A stretch of DNA of 64,000 nucleotides from Desulfarculus sp. (GCA_003605055.1 QZKP01000072.1:62001-126000); one strand, 5' to 3'; shown: positions 26,750 to 41,872, counted from the stretch's first letter. Translations and numbers: made by a program. The notes: generated by a model not told the origin, from the sequence alone.

Positions 26750-27418
26750 GTGCAGGAATCCGGCCCCTATTACCGCGACCGCGCCGAGGCCGGCCAGGCG
26801 CTGGCCGAGCTGCTCCTTGGCCGCGCGGGCCGGGACAACCTGGTGCTGGCGGTGCCCAACGGCGGGGTGGCCGTGGCCGCGCCCATCGCCCAGGCCCTGG
26901 CCGCGCCGCTCAGGCTGCTGGTGGTGCGCAAGATTCAGTTCCCGCACAACACCGAGGCCGGCTTCGGGGCCGTGGCCGCCGACGGCAGCGCGGTGGTGGA
27001 CCGCGCCCTGACCCAGCACCTGGGCCTGAGCCCGGCCGTGGTCCAGGCCCAGACCCAGGCCGCCCTGGCCAGCGTGCAGGCCCGCCTGGCCGTGTACGGC
27101 CCCTGGGCCCGGCTGCCCCGCCTGGCCGGCCGGGAGCTGATCCTGGTGGACGACGGCCTGGCCAGCGGCTCCACCATGGAGGCGGCCATCGCCATCGTGC
27201 GCGCCCAGGGGCCGGCCCGGGTCACGGTGGCCGCGCCCACGGCCTCGGCCCGGGCCGCGGCCCGCCTGAGCCCCCTGGCCGACGAGTTGGTGGTGCCGCA
27301 CGTGGGCCGGGGCCCGGTGTTCGCCGTGGCCAGCGCCTACGCCCGCTGGTACGACGTGGGCGACGCCGAGGTGCTGGCAATGCTGGAGCGCCTCAACCCT
27401 GACGGCGCCGCTAGCTAA
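26750..27418 (+). CDS. Phosphoribosyltransferase-domain protein
   Basis: A 222-residue type I PRTase-like protein. The PRPP-binding loop reads LILVDDGLASGSTMEAA, with acidic pair DD and the following GSTM. An N-terminal PNGGVAVAAPIAQAL loop and RKIQFPHNTEAGFGAV fit the stand-alone ComF/erythromycin-esterase-linked type seen in many bacteria. The GTG start has GGAGG at good spacing. The acceptor base is unknown. Confidence 0.8.
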   Translation: MQESGPYYRDRAEAGQALAELLLGRAGRDNLVLAVPNGGVAVAAPIAQALAAPLRLLVVRKIQFPHNTEAGFGAVAADGSAVVDRALTQHLGLSPAVVQAQTQAALASVQARLAVYGPWARLPRLAGRELILVDDGLASGSTMEAAIAIVRAQGPARVTVAAPTASARAAARLSPLADELVVPHVGRGPVFAVASAYARWYDVGDAEVLAMLERLNPDGAAS

Positions 27419-27510
27419 TCGTTGCCATTTCCCCTGCTTTCTGCAAGGATGGTGCCGCTGGGGCCCGGCCCCGGCGCCCGCCGGCTCTCACCCAGCCAAA
27501 GGAGACAGCC

Positions 27511-28599
27511 ATGCTAGAAGTATACCGCGAGATGCTGCCGGTGATGCAGGCGCGCGGCGGCGCCTACGCCGGGACGGACATACCCGAGTTCTACGCCCTG
27601 GTGCAGGAGCTGTTCACGCCGGAGCAGGCGGAGCTGAACAACCGCCTGCCCAAGGGCCCCTTCATGGCCGAGGCCCTGGCCCAGGAGCTGGGCCGCGACC
27701 CAGAGGAGGTGCGCGGCATCCTGGAAGCGATGGCCGACCGCGGCCTGTGCACCACCTTTATGGTCAAGGGCCAGCGCCATTACATGGCCGCCCGCTTCAT
27801 GCCCGGCATCTTCGAGTTCCAGTTCATGCCCGGCCGGGTGGGTGAGCGGGACAAGAAGATCGCCCGCCTGATCTGGGACTACAAGCAGGCCTGCCGGGCC
27901 CTGGCCGCCCCGGCCCCCCTGACCTTCCCGGTGACCCGGGTGATCACCGTGGACCGCTACGTCCCGGCCGGCAACGTGATCCACACCTATGACCAGATGG
28001 CCTCCTACATCGAAAAGTACGACACCATCGGCGTGGGCACCTGCTACTGCCGCCACGCTGCGGCCCTGCGCGGGGAGGACACCCACGGCATGCCCATGCA
28101 GGTGTGCATGTGGTTCGGCCCCACCGCCGAGTTCGCCATCGAGCGCCTGGGCGGCCGCCACCTGACCAAGGCCGAGGCCCGGGCGGTGCTGGACCAGGCC
28201 GAGGAGGCCGGGCTGGTGCATATGAGCCGCAACACCAGCCAGGACATTGACTTTGTGTGCAACTGCGACCGCTGGCACTGCGAGGTGATCACCGGCGTGC
28301 TCAAGCACCCCCAGCCGGCCCGGCTGTTCAACTCCGGCTTTATGCCCGTCTTCGACGCCGAGGCCTGCCTGGCCTGCGGCACCTGCGTGGACCGCTGCCC
28401 GCCCCAGGCCCTGAGCCTGGGGGAGGAGGGCCCGCCGGCCCTGGACCTGGAGCGCTGCTTCGGCTGCGCGGCCTGCGCCACCGGCTGCCCGGAGGAGGCC
28501 ATCCGCATGCAGGCCAAGGAAGGCTACCCGGCCCCGCCCAAGGACTCCAGGGAGCTGGGCGCGGCGCTCAAGGCCAGCCGGCAGCAGGCCGCGGGCTAG
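27511..28599 (+). CDS. 4Fe-4S ferredoxin-domain protein with winged-helix-like N-terminus
   Basis: A 362-residue protein. The N-terminal part (FMAEALAQELGRDPEEVRGILEAMADRGLC) looks like a winged helix. A middle Cys group reads VGTCYCRHAA and FVCNCDRWHC. The C-terminus is a 2x[4Fe-4S] ferredoxin: CLACGTCVDRCPP and CFGCAACATGCPEEA. Such proteins are frequent in anaerobic respirers, probably as electron carriers or redox-linked regulators. GGAGACAGCC precedes the ATG. No substrate can be named. Confidence 0.8.
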   Translation: MLEVYREMLPVMQARGGAYAGTDIPEFYALVQELFTPEQAELNNRLPKGPFMAEALAQELGRDPEEVRGILEAMADRGLCTTFMVKGQRHYMAARFMPGIFEFQFMPGRVGERDKKIARLIWDYKQACRALAAPAPLTFPVTRVITVDRYVPAGNVIHTYDQMASYIEKYDTIGVGTCYCRHAAALRGEDTHGMPMQVCMWFGPTAEFAIERLGGRHLTKAEARAVLDQAEEAGLVHMSRNTSQDIDFVCNCDRWHCEVITGVLKHPQPARLFNSGFMPVFDAEACLACGTCVDRCPPQALSLGEEGPPALDLERCFGCAACATGCPEEAIRMQAKEGYPAPPKDSRELGAALKASRQQAAG

Positions 28600-28603
28600 A
28601 GGG

Positions 28604-29449
28604 GTGGCAACGGAGGCGCCGGGCCAGGAGCAGGCCATCGCCGGGGCCGGCGGGACGCGGCTTTACACCTGGCGGCTGCCCGCGCCGCAGCCCAAGGCCG
28701 CGGCCGTGATCCTGCACGGCTATGGCGAGCACAGCGGCCGCCACGCGGAGCTGGCCCGGGCGCTGGCCGGCCTGGGCCTGTCCTGTTATCTGCTGGACCT
28801 GCGCGGCCACGGCCGCTCCGGCGGACCGCGGGGGGCCATCCTCTCCTGGGAGGAGTACCTCAGGGACCTGGACCTGTTCCTGGCCCAGGTGGCGGCCTGG
28901 CAGGGCGGGCCGCCCGCCCTGCTCCTGGGCCACAGCCTGGGCGGGCTGCTGGCCGCCTCCTACGTCCTGGAACGGCCCCACCCCTTCCGGCTGCTGGCGC
29001 TCTCCTCGCCCCTGTTCGCCGTGGGCCAGGACGTGAGCGGCCTCAAGCAGATGGCGGGCAGGCTCCTGTCGCGCTGGCTGCCGCGGGTCAGCCTGCCCAC
29101 CGAGATACAGCCGGAGATGCTCAGCCACGACCCGGAGGTGGGCCGGGCCTATATGGCCGACCCCCTGGTGCACCGGGTGGGCAACGTGCGCTGGTTCAGC
29201 GAGACCCTGGCCGCCCGCGACCGCTGCCTGGCCCGGGCCCACGAGCTGACCGTGCAGGGCCTGCTGGTGCTCTACGGCCAGGACGACGCCCTGGTGGACC
29301 CCGCCGGCACGCGGGACTTCTGCGGCCGGGTGAGGCTGGCCGACCTCACCTGCCGGGGCTACCCAGGCATGTACCACGAGGTGTTCAATGAGCTGGGCCG
29401 GGAGCAGGTCCTAGCCGAGCTCTCTGCCTGGCTGGGTGAGCGGCTGTAG
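28604..29449 (+). CDS. Alpha/beta hydrolase (monoacylglycerol lipase-like)
   Basis: A 281-residue alpha/beta hydrolase. The oxyanion region ILHGYGEHSGRH, the nucleophile elbow GHSLGG, an acid in VLYGQDDALVDP and a histidine in YPGMYHEVFNE form the expected catalytic set of the serine aminopeptidase S33/Hydrolase_4 group, which includes monoacylglycerol lipases. The GTG start is 4 nt after the stop of the ferredoxin gene, so they are probably one transcript. It converges with glpK 4 nt downstream. It could release glycerol for that kinase, but this is only a guess from adjacency. Confidence 0.82.
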   Translation: MATEAPGQEQAIAGAGGTRLYTWRLPAPQPKAAAVILHGYGEHSGRHAELARALAGLGLSCYLLDLRGHGRSGGPRGAILSWEEYLRDLDLFLAQVAAWQGGPPALLLGHSLGGLLAASYVLERPHPFRLLALSSPLFAVGQDVSGLKQMAGRLLSRWLPRVSLPTEIQPEMLSHDPEVGRAYMADPLVHRVGNVRWFSETLAARDRCLARAHELTVQGLLVLYGQDDALVDPAGTRDFCGRVRLADLTCRGYPGMYHEVFNELGREQVLAELSAWLGERL

Positions 29450-29453
29450 GGCT

Positions 29454-30947
<1,494 letters not shown>

Positions 30948-31094
30948 GCGCGCCTCCCGTCTGGCCGGAACTAAGCCCCGGCCCGTACATGAAAGCACAA
31001 CCCGGCCCGCGCGGGCAATCGGTCAGGGGGCTTTGCCCGGCCGGCCGGGTTTGATTAATATGGAGGCAGGCCTTGTCTCAGCCGGAGCGGAATC

Positions 31095-31484
31095 ATGCAC
31101 AGCCTGAAGGTAAAGACCAGCGCCCGCAGCCAGGCCCTGGACATCACCCGCCAGGTGGCCGAGGTGGTGGCCGCGGCCGGGGTGAACAGCGGCTGGTGCG
31201 AGGTGTTCGTGCCCCACACCACCGCCGCCGTGGCCGTGAACGAGGCCGCGGACCCGGCGGTGATGGCCGACCTCTTGGCCGCCCTGGAGCGGCTGGTGCC
31301 CTGGCAAGGCGATTACCGCCACACAGAGGGCAACGCCGCCGCGCACGTCAAGAGCGTGCTGGTGGGCGGCACCGTGCGCCTGCCGGTGAGCGGCGGCCGC
31401 CTGAGCCTGGGCACCTGGCAGGGCGTGTTCTTTCTGGAGTTCGACGGCCCGCGCAACCGCCAGGCCTGGGTGGAGGTGCTCTGA
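31095..31484 (+). CDS. YjbQ/UPF0047 family protein (copy 1)
   Basis: A 129-residue protein of the YjbQ family, in which some members show thiamine-phosphate synthase side activity. Conserved features are PHTTAAVAVNEAADPAVMADL, YRHTEGNAAAHVKSVLVGG, and LSLGTWQGVFFLEFDGPRNR. The His and Glu positions form the presumed active site. GGAG precedes the ATG. A second, diverged member occurs at 49109-49528. Confidence 0.85.
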   Translation: MHSLKVKTSARSQALDITRQVAEVVAAAGVNSGWCEVFVPHTTAAVAVNEAADPAVMADLLAALERLVPWQGDYRHTEGNAAAHVKSVLVGGTVRLPVSGGRLSLGTWQGVFFLEFDGPRNRQAWVEVL

Positions 31485-31521
31485 CCGGCCGGCCCAGGCC
31501 CCTGCGCCGGACGGGTGCTCG

Positions 31522-31550
31522 TTGACATGGGCAAGGATGCTATGTATCTA
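31522..31550 (+). promoter_or_regulatory. Promoter for a small lipoprotein gene
   Basis: Consensus -35 TTGACA (31522-31527), 17-nt spacer, -10 TATCTA (31545-31550). The expected start is about 50 nt before the lipoprotein ATG. Confidence 0.65.
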
Positions 31551-31605
31551 TAAAAAGCAGCCGGCCGGCGAATGCCGGCGATGCAACCCGAGGAGGGGGA
31601 GCCCC

Positions 31606-31863
31606 ATGAAAGCCCGCGGACTGATCACCGCCCTGTTCTTGGCCGGCCTGCTGCTGGCCGCGGGCTGCGCCACGGAGTGGTGCAACCTCTACGGTCCCTC
31701 CACCGACGCCGAGCTCGGCAAGGCCCGCCAGATCTGCCAAAAACAGATAGAAAAGCGCAACCAGTATCTGCTGGAGCAGGGGCAGGAGGCCAATCCCGCG
31801 GTCACGGGCTGGGACATGCCCACCTGCCTGAAGGTCTGGGGCTGGTACCGCTGCGAACGCTGA
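31606..31863 (+). CDS. Small lipoprotein
   Basis: An 85-residue lipoprotein with lipobox LAAGC (Cys near residue 22). The mature part is short, with a helical middle (AELGKARQICQKQIEKRNQYL) and five cysteines in all, one in the lipobox. GGAGGGGGAGCCCC precedes the ATG, a strong ribosome-binding site. No family recognised. Confidence 0.7.
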   Translation: MKARGLITALFLAGLLLAAGCATEWCNLYGPSTDAELGKARQICQKQIEKRNQYLLEQGQEANPAVTGWDMPTCLKVWGWYRCER

Positions 31864-31898
31864 GCCGGAATCCGGCCGCCCCCCCACGATCCCCTTGA

Positions 31899-32801
31899 CT
31901 AACCCTGGGCCAGGATGGCCCCCACCGCCGAGGCATAGCCCTGGCTGGCCGGGTCCGCGGCCTTGAGCTCCATCTCCGTTGGTCCGGCCGGCCCCAGGCC
32001 CAGCTCCACGGCCCGGGCGATCTGCTCCTGGGCGAAGATGGGCCGGCCCATGATGGCCGCGTTGCTGCCCAGATGCTTGAGGCAGGCCACGCCCGCCGCG
32101 TCCACGGCCACCGGGTTGAAGCCGGCCAGCATCACCTCCCCGGCCGCCCGCGAGCCCGTGGCCGGCCCGCCGTCCACAAAGGCCTCCACCCCGTCCAAGA
32201 GGATCAGCCTGGGCGCGAAGGCGGTGTTGATCTCGGCGATCATCCGGCGCTGGTGGGGCGAAGAGTGCAGGGCCTCCATGTAGGCCGGCATCTGCCCCCG
32301 GCCGGGCACCACCCCCACGGCCAGCTTCAGCGACATGGTGAACACCCCGCCGTACTGGTGGGTCTTCAGGCAGCAGGTCTCCACCAGGCAGGGGGACTCC
32401 AGCACCGGCCGGGCCACGCGGAAACCCTGGGGCCAGTGATGGTCGGGCCGCTTGACCTCCACCCAGTCCGCTTGGGGCAGGTCGTCGAAGACGATGACCT
32501 TGACCCCCAGGCGCTCCAGGATCGGCCCCACGCCCTTTTGGGCCATGGTGCGGGCCGTGGGCTGCCAGGAGCGCTCGCCCAGGGTGATGGAGGCCGCGCC
32601 CCAGTTCCAGAGCTGCTCTATGAAGGCGGCCAGGGTGTCGTTGTGCGTGGAGCCCGGGGCCGGGTCGGCGGTGTTGAAGTTGGGCTTGAGCAGCACCTCC
32701 TGGCCCTTTACGGCTTGGGAGGCCCGGGGGCCCAGGGCGGCCAGGGCGGCGCGCACGCCGGTCGGGCGCTCAAGGTTGTGGCAGAGGCTTACCGTGTGCA
32801 T
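31899..32801 (-). CDS. DUF362-domain protein (copy 1, no ferredoxin motif)
   Basis: A 300-residue protein of the DUF362 family. Hallmarks are the VLLKPNFNTADPAPGSTHND strand-loop, SITLGERSWQP, a CCLKTHQYGGVFTMSLKLAVG segment and DGVEAFVDGGPATG. Unlike the copy at 42473-43798 it lacks a CxxCxxC ferredoxin insert. DUF362 proteins are abundant in anaerobes but no reaction is established. GGAGCGACCC precedes the ATG. Confidence 0.82.
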   Translation of the reverse strand: MHTVSLCHNLERPTGVRAALAALGPRASQAVKGQEVLLKPNFNTADPAPGSTHNDTLAAFIEQLWNWGAASITLGERSWQPTARTMAQKGVGPILERLGVKVIVFDDLPQADWVEVKRPDHHWPQGFRVARPVLESPCLVETCCLKTHQYGGVFTMSLKLAVGVVPGRGQMPAYMEALHSSPHQRRMIAEINTAFAPRLILLDGVEAFVDGGPATGSRAAGEVMLAGFNPVAVDAAGVACLKHLGSNAAIMGRPIFAQEQIARAVELGLGPAGPTEMELKAADPASQGYASAVGAILAQG

Positions 32802-32838
32802 GGGTCGCTCCTTGGCGCCACGGGCCGCTTGGGCGGCC

Positions 32839-37158
<4,320 letters not shown>

Positions 37159-37185
37159 GCGATTATTTTAATTATCCCTGAACTC

Positions 37186-37215
37186 ATAATATTAACTATT
37201 AAAAGCTAATAGCAA
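37186..37215 (-). promoter_or_regulatory. Probable promoter of the hybrid kinase gene
   Basis: On the minus strand TTGCTA (37215-37210), an 18-nt AT-rich spacer and TATTAT (37191-37186) lie about 30-55 nt before the kinase start codon. Confidence 0.5.
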
Positions 37216-37325
37216 CCTAATCGCGAGTTGCGGACCCGCTCGCGCAGGATCGTGCTATGCTGTCCGCTGGCCGGCGGGACGGCTCCACAACGGTGGACAA
37301 AGCGCCCCTGGGAATAGGAAAATAA

Positions 37326-38084
37326 ATGGCAATCCCCGGGAGCGGAGAGATTCGCGTGAAGGTGGACCTGGAAGAGGCCTTGGACCAGTTGCAGGAGGCC
37401 CGCGCCGCGGGCCGGGAAGATGGCGTGGCCAACGCCCTGTTCGTGGCCGCGGTGGGCTACATGCAAAGGGACCGCCGGGAGGCGGCGGCCGCCGCCCTGG
37501 CCGAGGCCCGGGAGCTCTGCCAGCGGCTGCACAACCCGGCCGGCGAGGGGCAGGTGTGCCTGCGCCAGGCGGCGCTGGCCCAGCAAGAGGGGCAGCCGGA
37601 GCAGGCCCAGGATCGCCTGGCCGCGGCCCTGGCCTGTTTCCAGGCCGCCGCCGACCCGGCGGGCCAGGCCAGCGCCCTGGAGCGCCGCAGCCGCCTGCGC
37701 GAGCAGACCGGCGACCTGGCCGGGGCGGCCGCGGACCTGGAGCAGGCCCTGAGCCTGACCGCGGCGGCCGGCGACGAGGTGGGCCAGGCCTTGCTCAGTC
37801 AGTATCTGGCGCCGCTCTACCGCCGCTTGGGGAGCCCGGACCAGGCCCTGGCCGCCTACCGCCGCCTGGGCCACTTCAGCCAGCGCCTGAGCGACCCCCA
37901 GCGGGAGGCCTTGGCCCTGGTGGGGGTGGGCGCCCTGGAGGCCCAGGCCGGCCGCCGGCCCCAGGGCCTGGAGGCCCTGGCGCGGGCCCGCGAGTTGTAT
38001 CAAAGTCTGGGCCAGCCCAAGCTGGCGGCCCAGGTGCAACGGGAGATGGACCGCCTGGCCCCCGGCGGCCGGGTGGACGGTTAG
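37326..38084 (+). CDS. TPR-repeat protein
   Basis: A 252-residue, all-helical, alanine-rich protein with about five tetratricopeptide-like repeats (QAQDRLAAALACFQAAADPAG, AADLEQALSLTAAAGDEVGQ, QALAAYRRLGHFSQRLSD). TPR repeats serve as protein-binding scaffolds. No signal peptide is seen, so it is probably cytoplasmic. It is divergent from the kinase gene and could belong with it, but nothing in the sequence proves this. Confidence 0.7.
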   Translation: MAIPGSGEIRVKVDLEEALDQLQEARAAGREDGVANALFVAAVGYMQRDRREAAAAALAEARELCQRLHNPAGEGQVCLRQAALAQQEGQPEQAQDRLAAALACFQAAADPAGQASALERRSRLREQTGDLAGAAADLEQALSLTAAAGDEVGQALLSQYLAPLYRRLGSPDQALAAYRRLGHFSQRLSDPQREALALVGVGALEAQAGRRPQGLEALARARELYQSLGQPKLAAQVQREMDRLAPGGRVDG

Positions 38085-38117
38085 TTTGCTAGAGAAAGCT
38101 AAGCGGGAGGGAAGATC

Positions 38118-38810
38118 ATGAAGTTGATGAAAAAGGCCCTGGTTCTCTTGGCGGTCCTGGCCCTGGCCGCGGCGGCCCTGCCGGCCCTGGCCATGGACAA
38201 GTTCGAGGCTGACCTCAAGGTGGAGGAGGCCCGCATCTCATTCTTGCAGTTCATGCAGTCCCCGGACGCCAACACGGCCAAGTGGCTGCTCAAGCGCTGC
38301 CAGGCCGTGGCCCTGTTCCCGGGCATGGTCAAGGCCGGCTTCGTCATCGGGGGCAAGTACGGCACCGGCGTGATCCTCAAGCGCCAGGCCAATGGCTCCT
38401 GGTCGCCGCCGGCCTTCTTCATCATCGGCGGCGCCTCCGTGGGCTTCCAGATCGGGGCCGAGTCCATGGACCTGTTCATGGTGATCATGACCGACAAGGG
38501 CCTGCACGCGGTGCTCAAGAACCAGGCCAAGTTCGGGGTGGACGCCTCCATCGCCGCCGGTCCGGTGGGCCGCAACGCCGAGGCCTCCATCGCCGGCCTG
38601 AGCACCAAGGCCGACCTGTACTCCTATTCCCGGGCCAAGGGGGCCTTTGCCGGGGCCACCTTGTCCGGGGCGGGCATCGAGTTCGACAAGGCCACGGCCC
38701 AGGCCTATTACGGCAAGCCCGTGACCGTGCAGGCCGTCTTCGGGGCCAAGGTCACGGCGCCGGCCGGCGCCCAGAAGCTGATGAAGGAACTGGAAAAGTA
38801 CGGGAAATAG
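38118..38810 (+). CDS. Exported SYLF (Ysc84-like) lipid-binding domain protein
   Basis: A 230-residue protein with a signal peptide (to about residue 25, ALPALA). The mature part is a single SYLF domain: ALFPGMVKAGFVIGGKYGTGVIL, FFIIGGASVGFQIGAESMDLFMVI and ADLYSYSRAKGAFAGATLSG. The domain binds phosphoinositide-like or other lipids in eukaryotes; bacterial exported members are uncharacterised. GGGAGGGAAGATC gives a strong ribosome-binding site. Confidence 0.88.
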   Translation: MKLMKKALVLLAVLALAAAALPALAMDKFEADLKVEEARISFLQFMQSPDANTAKWLLKRCQAVALFPGMVKAGFVIGGKYGTGVILKRQANGSWSPPAFFIIGGASVGFQIGAESMDLFMVIMTDKGLHAVLKNQAKFGVDASIAAGPVGRNAEASIAGLSTKADLYSYSRAKGAFAGATLSGAGIEFDKATAQAYYGKPVTVQAVFGAKVTAPAGAQKLMKELEKYGK

Positions 38811-38833
38811 CCGCCGTCCGGGGGCCGCGGCGC

Positions 38834-39103
38834 CTAGCAGGTGCCGCAGCCCCTGGCCCGGTGATCGTCATACCAGCCCTTGACCAGGGCCTTGAGTTCG
38901 TTCCGCGGAATCTTGAGCGCGGCGGCGATCTGGGCCTTGGTCAGCAGGCCGGTGAAGAAGCCGAACTTGCACAGGTACACCAGCCCCTCCACGCTGGGGG
39001 CGGAGCCCTTTTCCTGGAGCCACTGCTCCACCCCCTGCTGGGCGATGAGGCCGCGCAGCCGCCAAAAACAGGCGGCCAGGTCCGGGTCGTGGGGCTGTAT
39101 CAT
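38834..39103 (-). CDS. Small cytosolic protein with C-terminal CGTC, next to dsrAB
   Basis: An 89-residue protein of no recognised family. It is mostly helical, with a helix-turn-helix-like middle (GLLTKAQIAAALKIPRNELKALVKGW) and cysteines at ACFW, YLCKFG and the extreme C-terminus GCGTC, which looks like a redox or metal pair. It is not DsrC: it lacks the DsrC CPxxxxCV-type tail. AGGAG lies 5 nt before the ATG. The gene is divergent from dsrA and shares its regulatory region. Confidence 0.55.
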   Translation of the reverse strand: MIQPHDPDLAACFWRLRGLIAQQGVEQWLQEKGSAPSVEGLVYLCKFGFFTGLLTKAQIAAALKIPRNELKALVKGWYDDHRARGCGTC

Positions 39104-39182
39104 GCACACTCCTGGCTGAGGGGGGCTGCCGGGCCAGATTCTATCCGCCGGCCCCCGGGGCTCAAGGTTACATGTTTTTTGG

Positions 39183-39211
39183 TTGACATGCTCCTGGTTG
39201 CTTCCTATAAT
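39183..39211 (+). promoter_or_regulatory. Consensus promoter of dsrAB
   Basis: A perfect -35 TTGACA (39183-39188), a 17-nt spacer and a perfect -10 TATAAT (39206-39211). Transcription should begin near 39218, leaving a leader of about 240 nt before dsrA. Fits constitutive, very strong expression of the main respiratory reductase. Confidence 0.85.
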
Positions 39212-39455
39212 CGCTGGCATTGTGAAGATAGGGACTTTCTGTTCCCTGTTGAAAAAACGGCAAGTTAGACTGACTGCACCAGGTTGCTGTCAGCCCGCGC
39301 CCTCCGGGTGCAGGGCGGTGGTTTCCCCGGCGCGAGTCGCTTTTTTACTCGGTTCCTTTTACCCGGCTCCCAGGGTCTTAAAACGTCCTGGCAGCCGCTT
39401 TAGATAAGACTAAGGCACTACCACTCTCAGCTAAAGATCACGGAGGTTAATTTCC
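39212..39455 (+). promoter_or_regulatory. Long structured 5' leader of dsrAB
   Basis: No gene is seen in this untranslated stretch. It can fold into several hairpins: CTGAC...GTCAG and CGCCCT...AGGGCG in the first half, a CGAGT...ACTCG stem enclosing a T6 run, and a 10-bp stem with one mismatch (39365-39374 with 39387-39396). GGAGG lies 9 nt before the dsrA ATG. Leader-based control or mRNA stabilisation is inference. Confidence 0.5.
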
Positions 39456-40727
39456 ATGGCTAAACTGCATGACACTCCGATGCTCGACGAGCTGGAAAAG
39501 GGGCCTTGGCCAAGCTTCGTTACCGACATCAAGAACATGGCGAAAGACGGTAAGGATGCTTGCGCCGACCTCTTGGGCCAGCTGGAGCTCTCCTACAATG
39601 ACAAGGAGGGCCACTGGAAGCACGGCGGCATCGTGGGCGTGCTGGGCTACGGCGGCGGCGTAATCGGCCGTTACTCGGACGTGCCCGACCTGTTCCCGGG
39701 CGTGGAGCACTTCCACACCCTGCGCGTGAACCAGCCCGCATCCAAGTTCTACAAGACCGAGCGCCTGCGCGAGATCATGGACATCTGGAACCGCCGCGGC
39801 TCGGGCATGCTGAACATGCACGGCTCCACCGGCGACATCATCCTGCTGGGCGCCTTCACCGAGCAGTTGGAGACCATCTTCGCCGAGCTGACCCAGAAGG
39901 GCTGGGACCTGGGCGGCTCCGGCTCGGCCCTGCGCACCCCCTCCTGCTGCGTGGGCAAGGCCCGCTGCGAGTTCGCCTGCATCGACACCCAGGACATCTG
40001 CTACTCCCTGACCATGGAGTATCAGGACGAGCTGCACCGCCCGGCCTGGCCCTACAAGTTCAAGTTCAAGGTGGACGGCTGCCCCAACTGCTGCGTGGCC
40101 TCCATCGCCCGCTCCGATTGCTCCATCATCGGCACCTGGCGCGACGACATCCGCATCGACCAGAAGGCGGTAGCCGCCTACGTGGCCGGCGAGCTGGCGG
40201 CCAATGGCGGCGGCCACGGTTCCAAGGCCAAGCTGGACGTGCAGGCCGACGTGGTGGACCGCTGCCCCACCCAGTGCATGGCCCTGGAGGGCAACAAGCT
40301 GTCCATCAACAACGCCGAGTGCACCCGTTGCATGCACTGCATCAACATGATGCCCCGCGCCCTGCGCCCGGGCACCGACACCGGCGCCACCATCCTGGTG
40401 GGCGCCAAGGCCCCCATCCTGGAAGGCGCCCAGATGGCCTCGGTGATCATCCCCTTCATCAAGATGGAAGAGCCCTACGAGGAGTTCAAGGAGTTCGTCG
40501 GCAAGATGTGGGACTGGTGGGACGAGAACGGCAAGAACCGCGAGCGCATCGGCGAGTGCATCCAGCGCCTGGGTCTGAGCGCCTTCCTGCAGGCGGTGGA
40601 AATCGAACCCGATCCGCGTCACGTCAAGGAGCCCCGCTCCAACCCCTACATCTTCTACAAGGAAGACGAGGTTTCGGGCGGCTTCGAACGTAACATCGAG
40701 GATTACCGCAAGAAGCACGCCCGCTAG
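39456..40727 (+). CDS. dsrA: Dissimilatory sulfite reductase, alpha subunit
   Basis: A 423-residue cytoplasmic subunit of the sirohaem enzyme that reduces sulfite in dissimilatory sulfate respiration, working as alpha2beta2 with DsrC. The sirohaem/[4Fe-4S] motif is complete: C165-x5-C171 and C209-x3-C213. The inserted ferredoxin domain has C289, C292 and C295 (CTRCMHC) with further cysteines in CPTQC (270-274). The N-terminus ([22 protein letters not shown]) and length match reductive bacterial DsrA. Twenty-six nt separate it from dsrB. Codon choice is very uniform, as expected for a highly expressed gene. Confidence 0.98.
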   Translation: MAKLHDTPMLDELEKGPWPSFVTDIKNMAKDGKDACADLLGQLELSYNDKEGHWKHGGIVGVLGYGGGVIGRYSDVPDLFPGVEHFHTLRVNQPASKFYKTERLREIMDIWNRRGSGMLNMHGSTGDIILLGAFTEQLETIFAELTQKGWDLGGSGSALRTPSCCVGKARCEFACIDTQDICYSLTMEYQDELHRPAWPYKFKFKVDGCPNCCVASIARSDCSIIGTWRDDIRIDQKAVAAYVAGELAANGGGHGSKAKLDVQADVVDRCPTQCMALEGNKLSINNAECTRCMHCINMMPRALRPGTDTGATILVGAKAPILEGAQMASVIIPFIKMEEPYEEFKEFVGKMWDWWDENGKNRERIGECIQRLGLSAFLQAVEIEPDPRHVKEPRSNPYIFYKEDEVSGGFERNIEDYRKKHAR

Positions 40728-40753
40728 GCGGCCCAAAGAGGAGGTTACCTGTC

Positions 40754-41839
40754 ATGGCAGAGTTTCAAGCCAATAAACTGACTGACATCGGGCCACCTAA
40801 GTACGACGAGATGTGGCCCCAGGTCATCAAGGACAACTACGGCAAGTGGCTCTATCACGAAATCTTGGAGCCGGGCGTGCTGGTGCACGTTTCCGAAACC
40901 GGCGCCAAGGTGTGGAGCGTGCGCTGCGGCGCCACCCGCCTGATGACCATCAATTTCCTGGAAGATATCTGCAAGATCGCCGACGAGTTCTGCGGCGGCT
41001 ACTTCCGCTTCACCACCCGCAACAACGTCGAGTTCATCGTCAGCGACCAGGCCAAGCTGGAGCCCCTGAAGGCCAAGCTCAAGGCCGACGGCCGCTTCCC
41101 GGTGGGCGGCACCGGCGCCTCCATCACCAACATCGTGCACACCCAGGGTTGGGTGCACTGCCACACCCCGGCCATTGACGCCAGCGGCGTGGTCAAGGCG
41201 GTGATGGACGAGCTGTTCGAGTACTTCGGCTCCCACAAGCTGCCGGCCCAGGTGCGCATCTCCCTGGCCTGCTGCCTGAACATGTGCGGCGCCGTGCACT
41301 GCAGCGACATCTCCATCCTGGGCGTGCACCGCAAGCCCCCGGTGATCGAGCACAGCCACCTGGACAAGATGTGCGAGATCCCCACCACCATCGCGGCCTG
41401 CCCCACCGCGGCCATCAAGCCGGCCAAGGTGGATGAGTTCAAGTCCGTGTCGGTGAACGTGGACCGCTGCATGTTCTGCGGCAACTGCTACACTATGTGC
41501 CCGGCCATGCCTCTGGCCGACGCCGCCGGCGACGGCATCGCCCTGTGGGTGGGCGGCAAGGTGTCCAACTCCAAGTCCATGCCCATGTTCTCCAAGCTGG
41601 CCGTGCCCTACATCCCCAACGAGCCGCCCCGCTGGCCCACCACGGTCAAGACCGTCAAGAAGATCGTGGAGGTCTACGAGGCCAACGCCATGAAGTACGA
41701 GCGCATCGGCGAGTGGGCCCAGCGCATCGGCTGGGAGAAGTTCTTCGAGAAGACTGGGCTGGAGTTCAGCCACCACCACATTGACGACTACCGCTTCGCC
41801 GCCACCACCTGGCGGACCTCGACCCAGTTCAAGTGGTAG
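40754..41839 (+). CDS. dsrB: Dissimilatory sulfite reductase, beta subunit
   Basis: A 361-residue partner of DsrA. Sirohaem/iron-sulfur cysteines are in [13 protein letters not shown] (C173, C174, C178, C183). The ferredoxin domain has [13 protein letters not shown] (C239, C242, C245, C249) plus C216. GGAGG precedes the ATG. The gene ends 33 nt before a strong intrinsic terminator, so dsrAB form a two-gene transcript and dsrD is not part of it, unlike the common dsrABD order. Confidence 0.98.
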   Translation: MAEFQANKLTDIGPPKYDEMWPQVIKDNYGKWLYHEILEPGVLVHVSETGAKVWSVRCGATRLMTINFLEDICKIADEFCGGYFRFTTRNNVEFIVSDQAKLEPLKAKLKADGRFPVGGTGASITNIVHTQGWVHCHTPAIDASGVVKAVMDELFEYFGSHKLPAQVRISLACCLNMCGAVHCSDISILGVHRKPPVIEHSHLDKMCEIPTTIAACPTAAIKPAKVDEFKSVSVNVDRCMFCGNCYTMCPAMPLADAAGDGIALWVGGKVSNSKSMPMFSKLAVPYIPNEPPRWPTTVKTVKKIVEVYEANAMKYERIGEWAQRIGWEKFFEKTGLEFSHHHIDDYRFAATTWRTSTQFKW

Positions 41840-41872
41840 TCCGCTAGCGCATTAGCGCATCGCTGCATAGCG

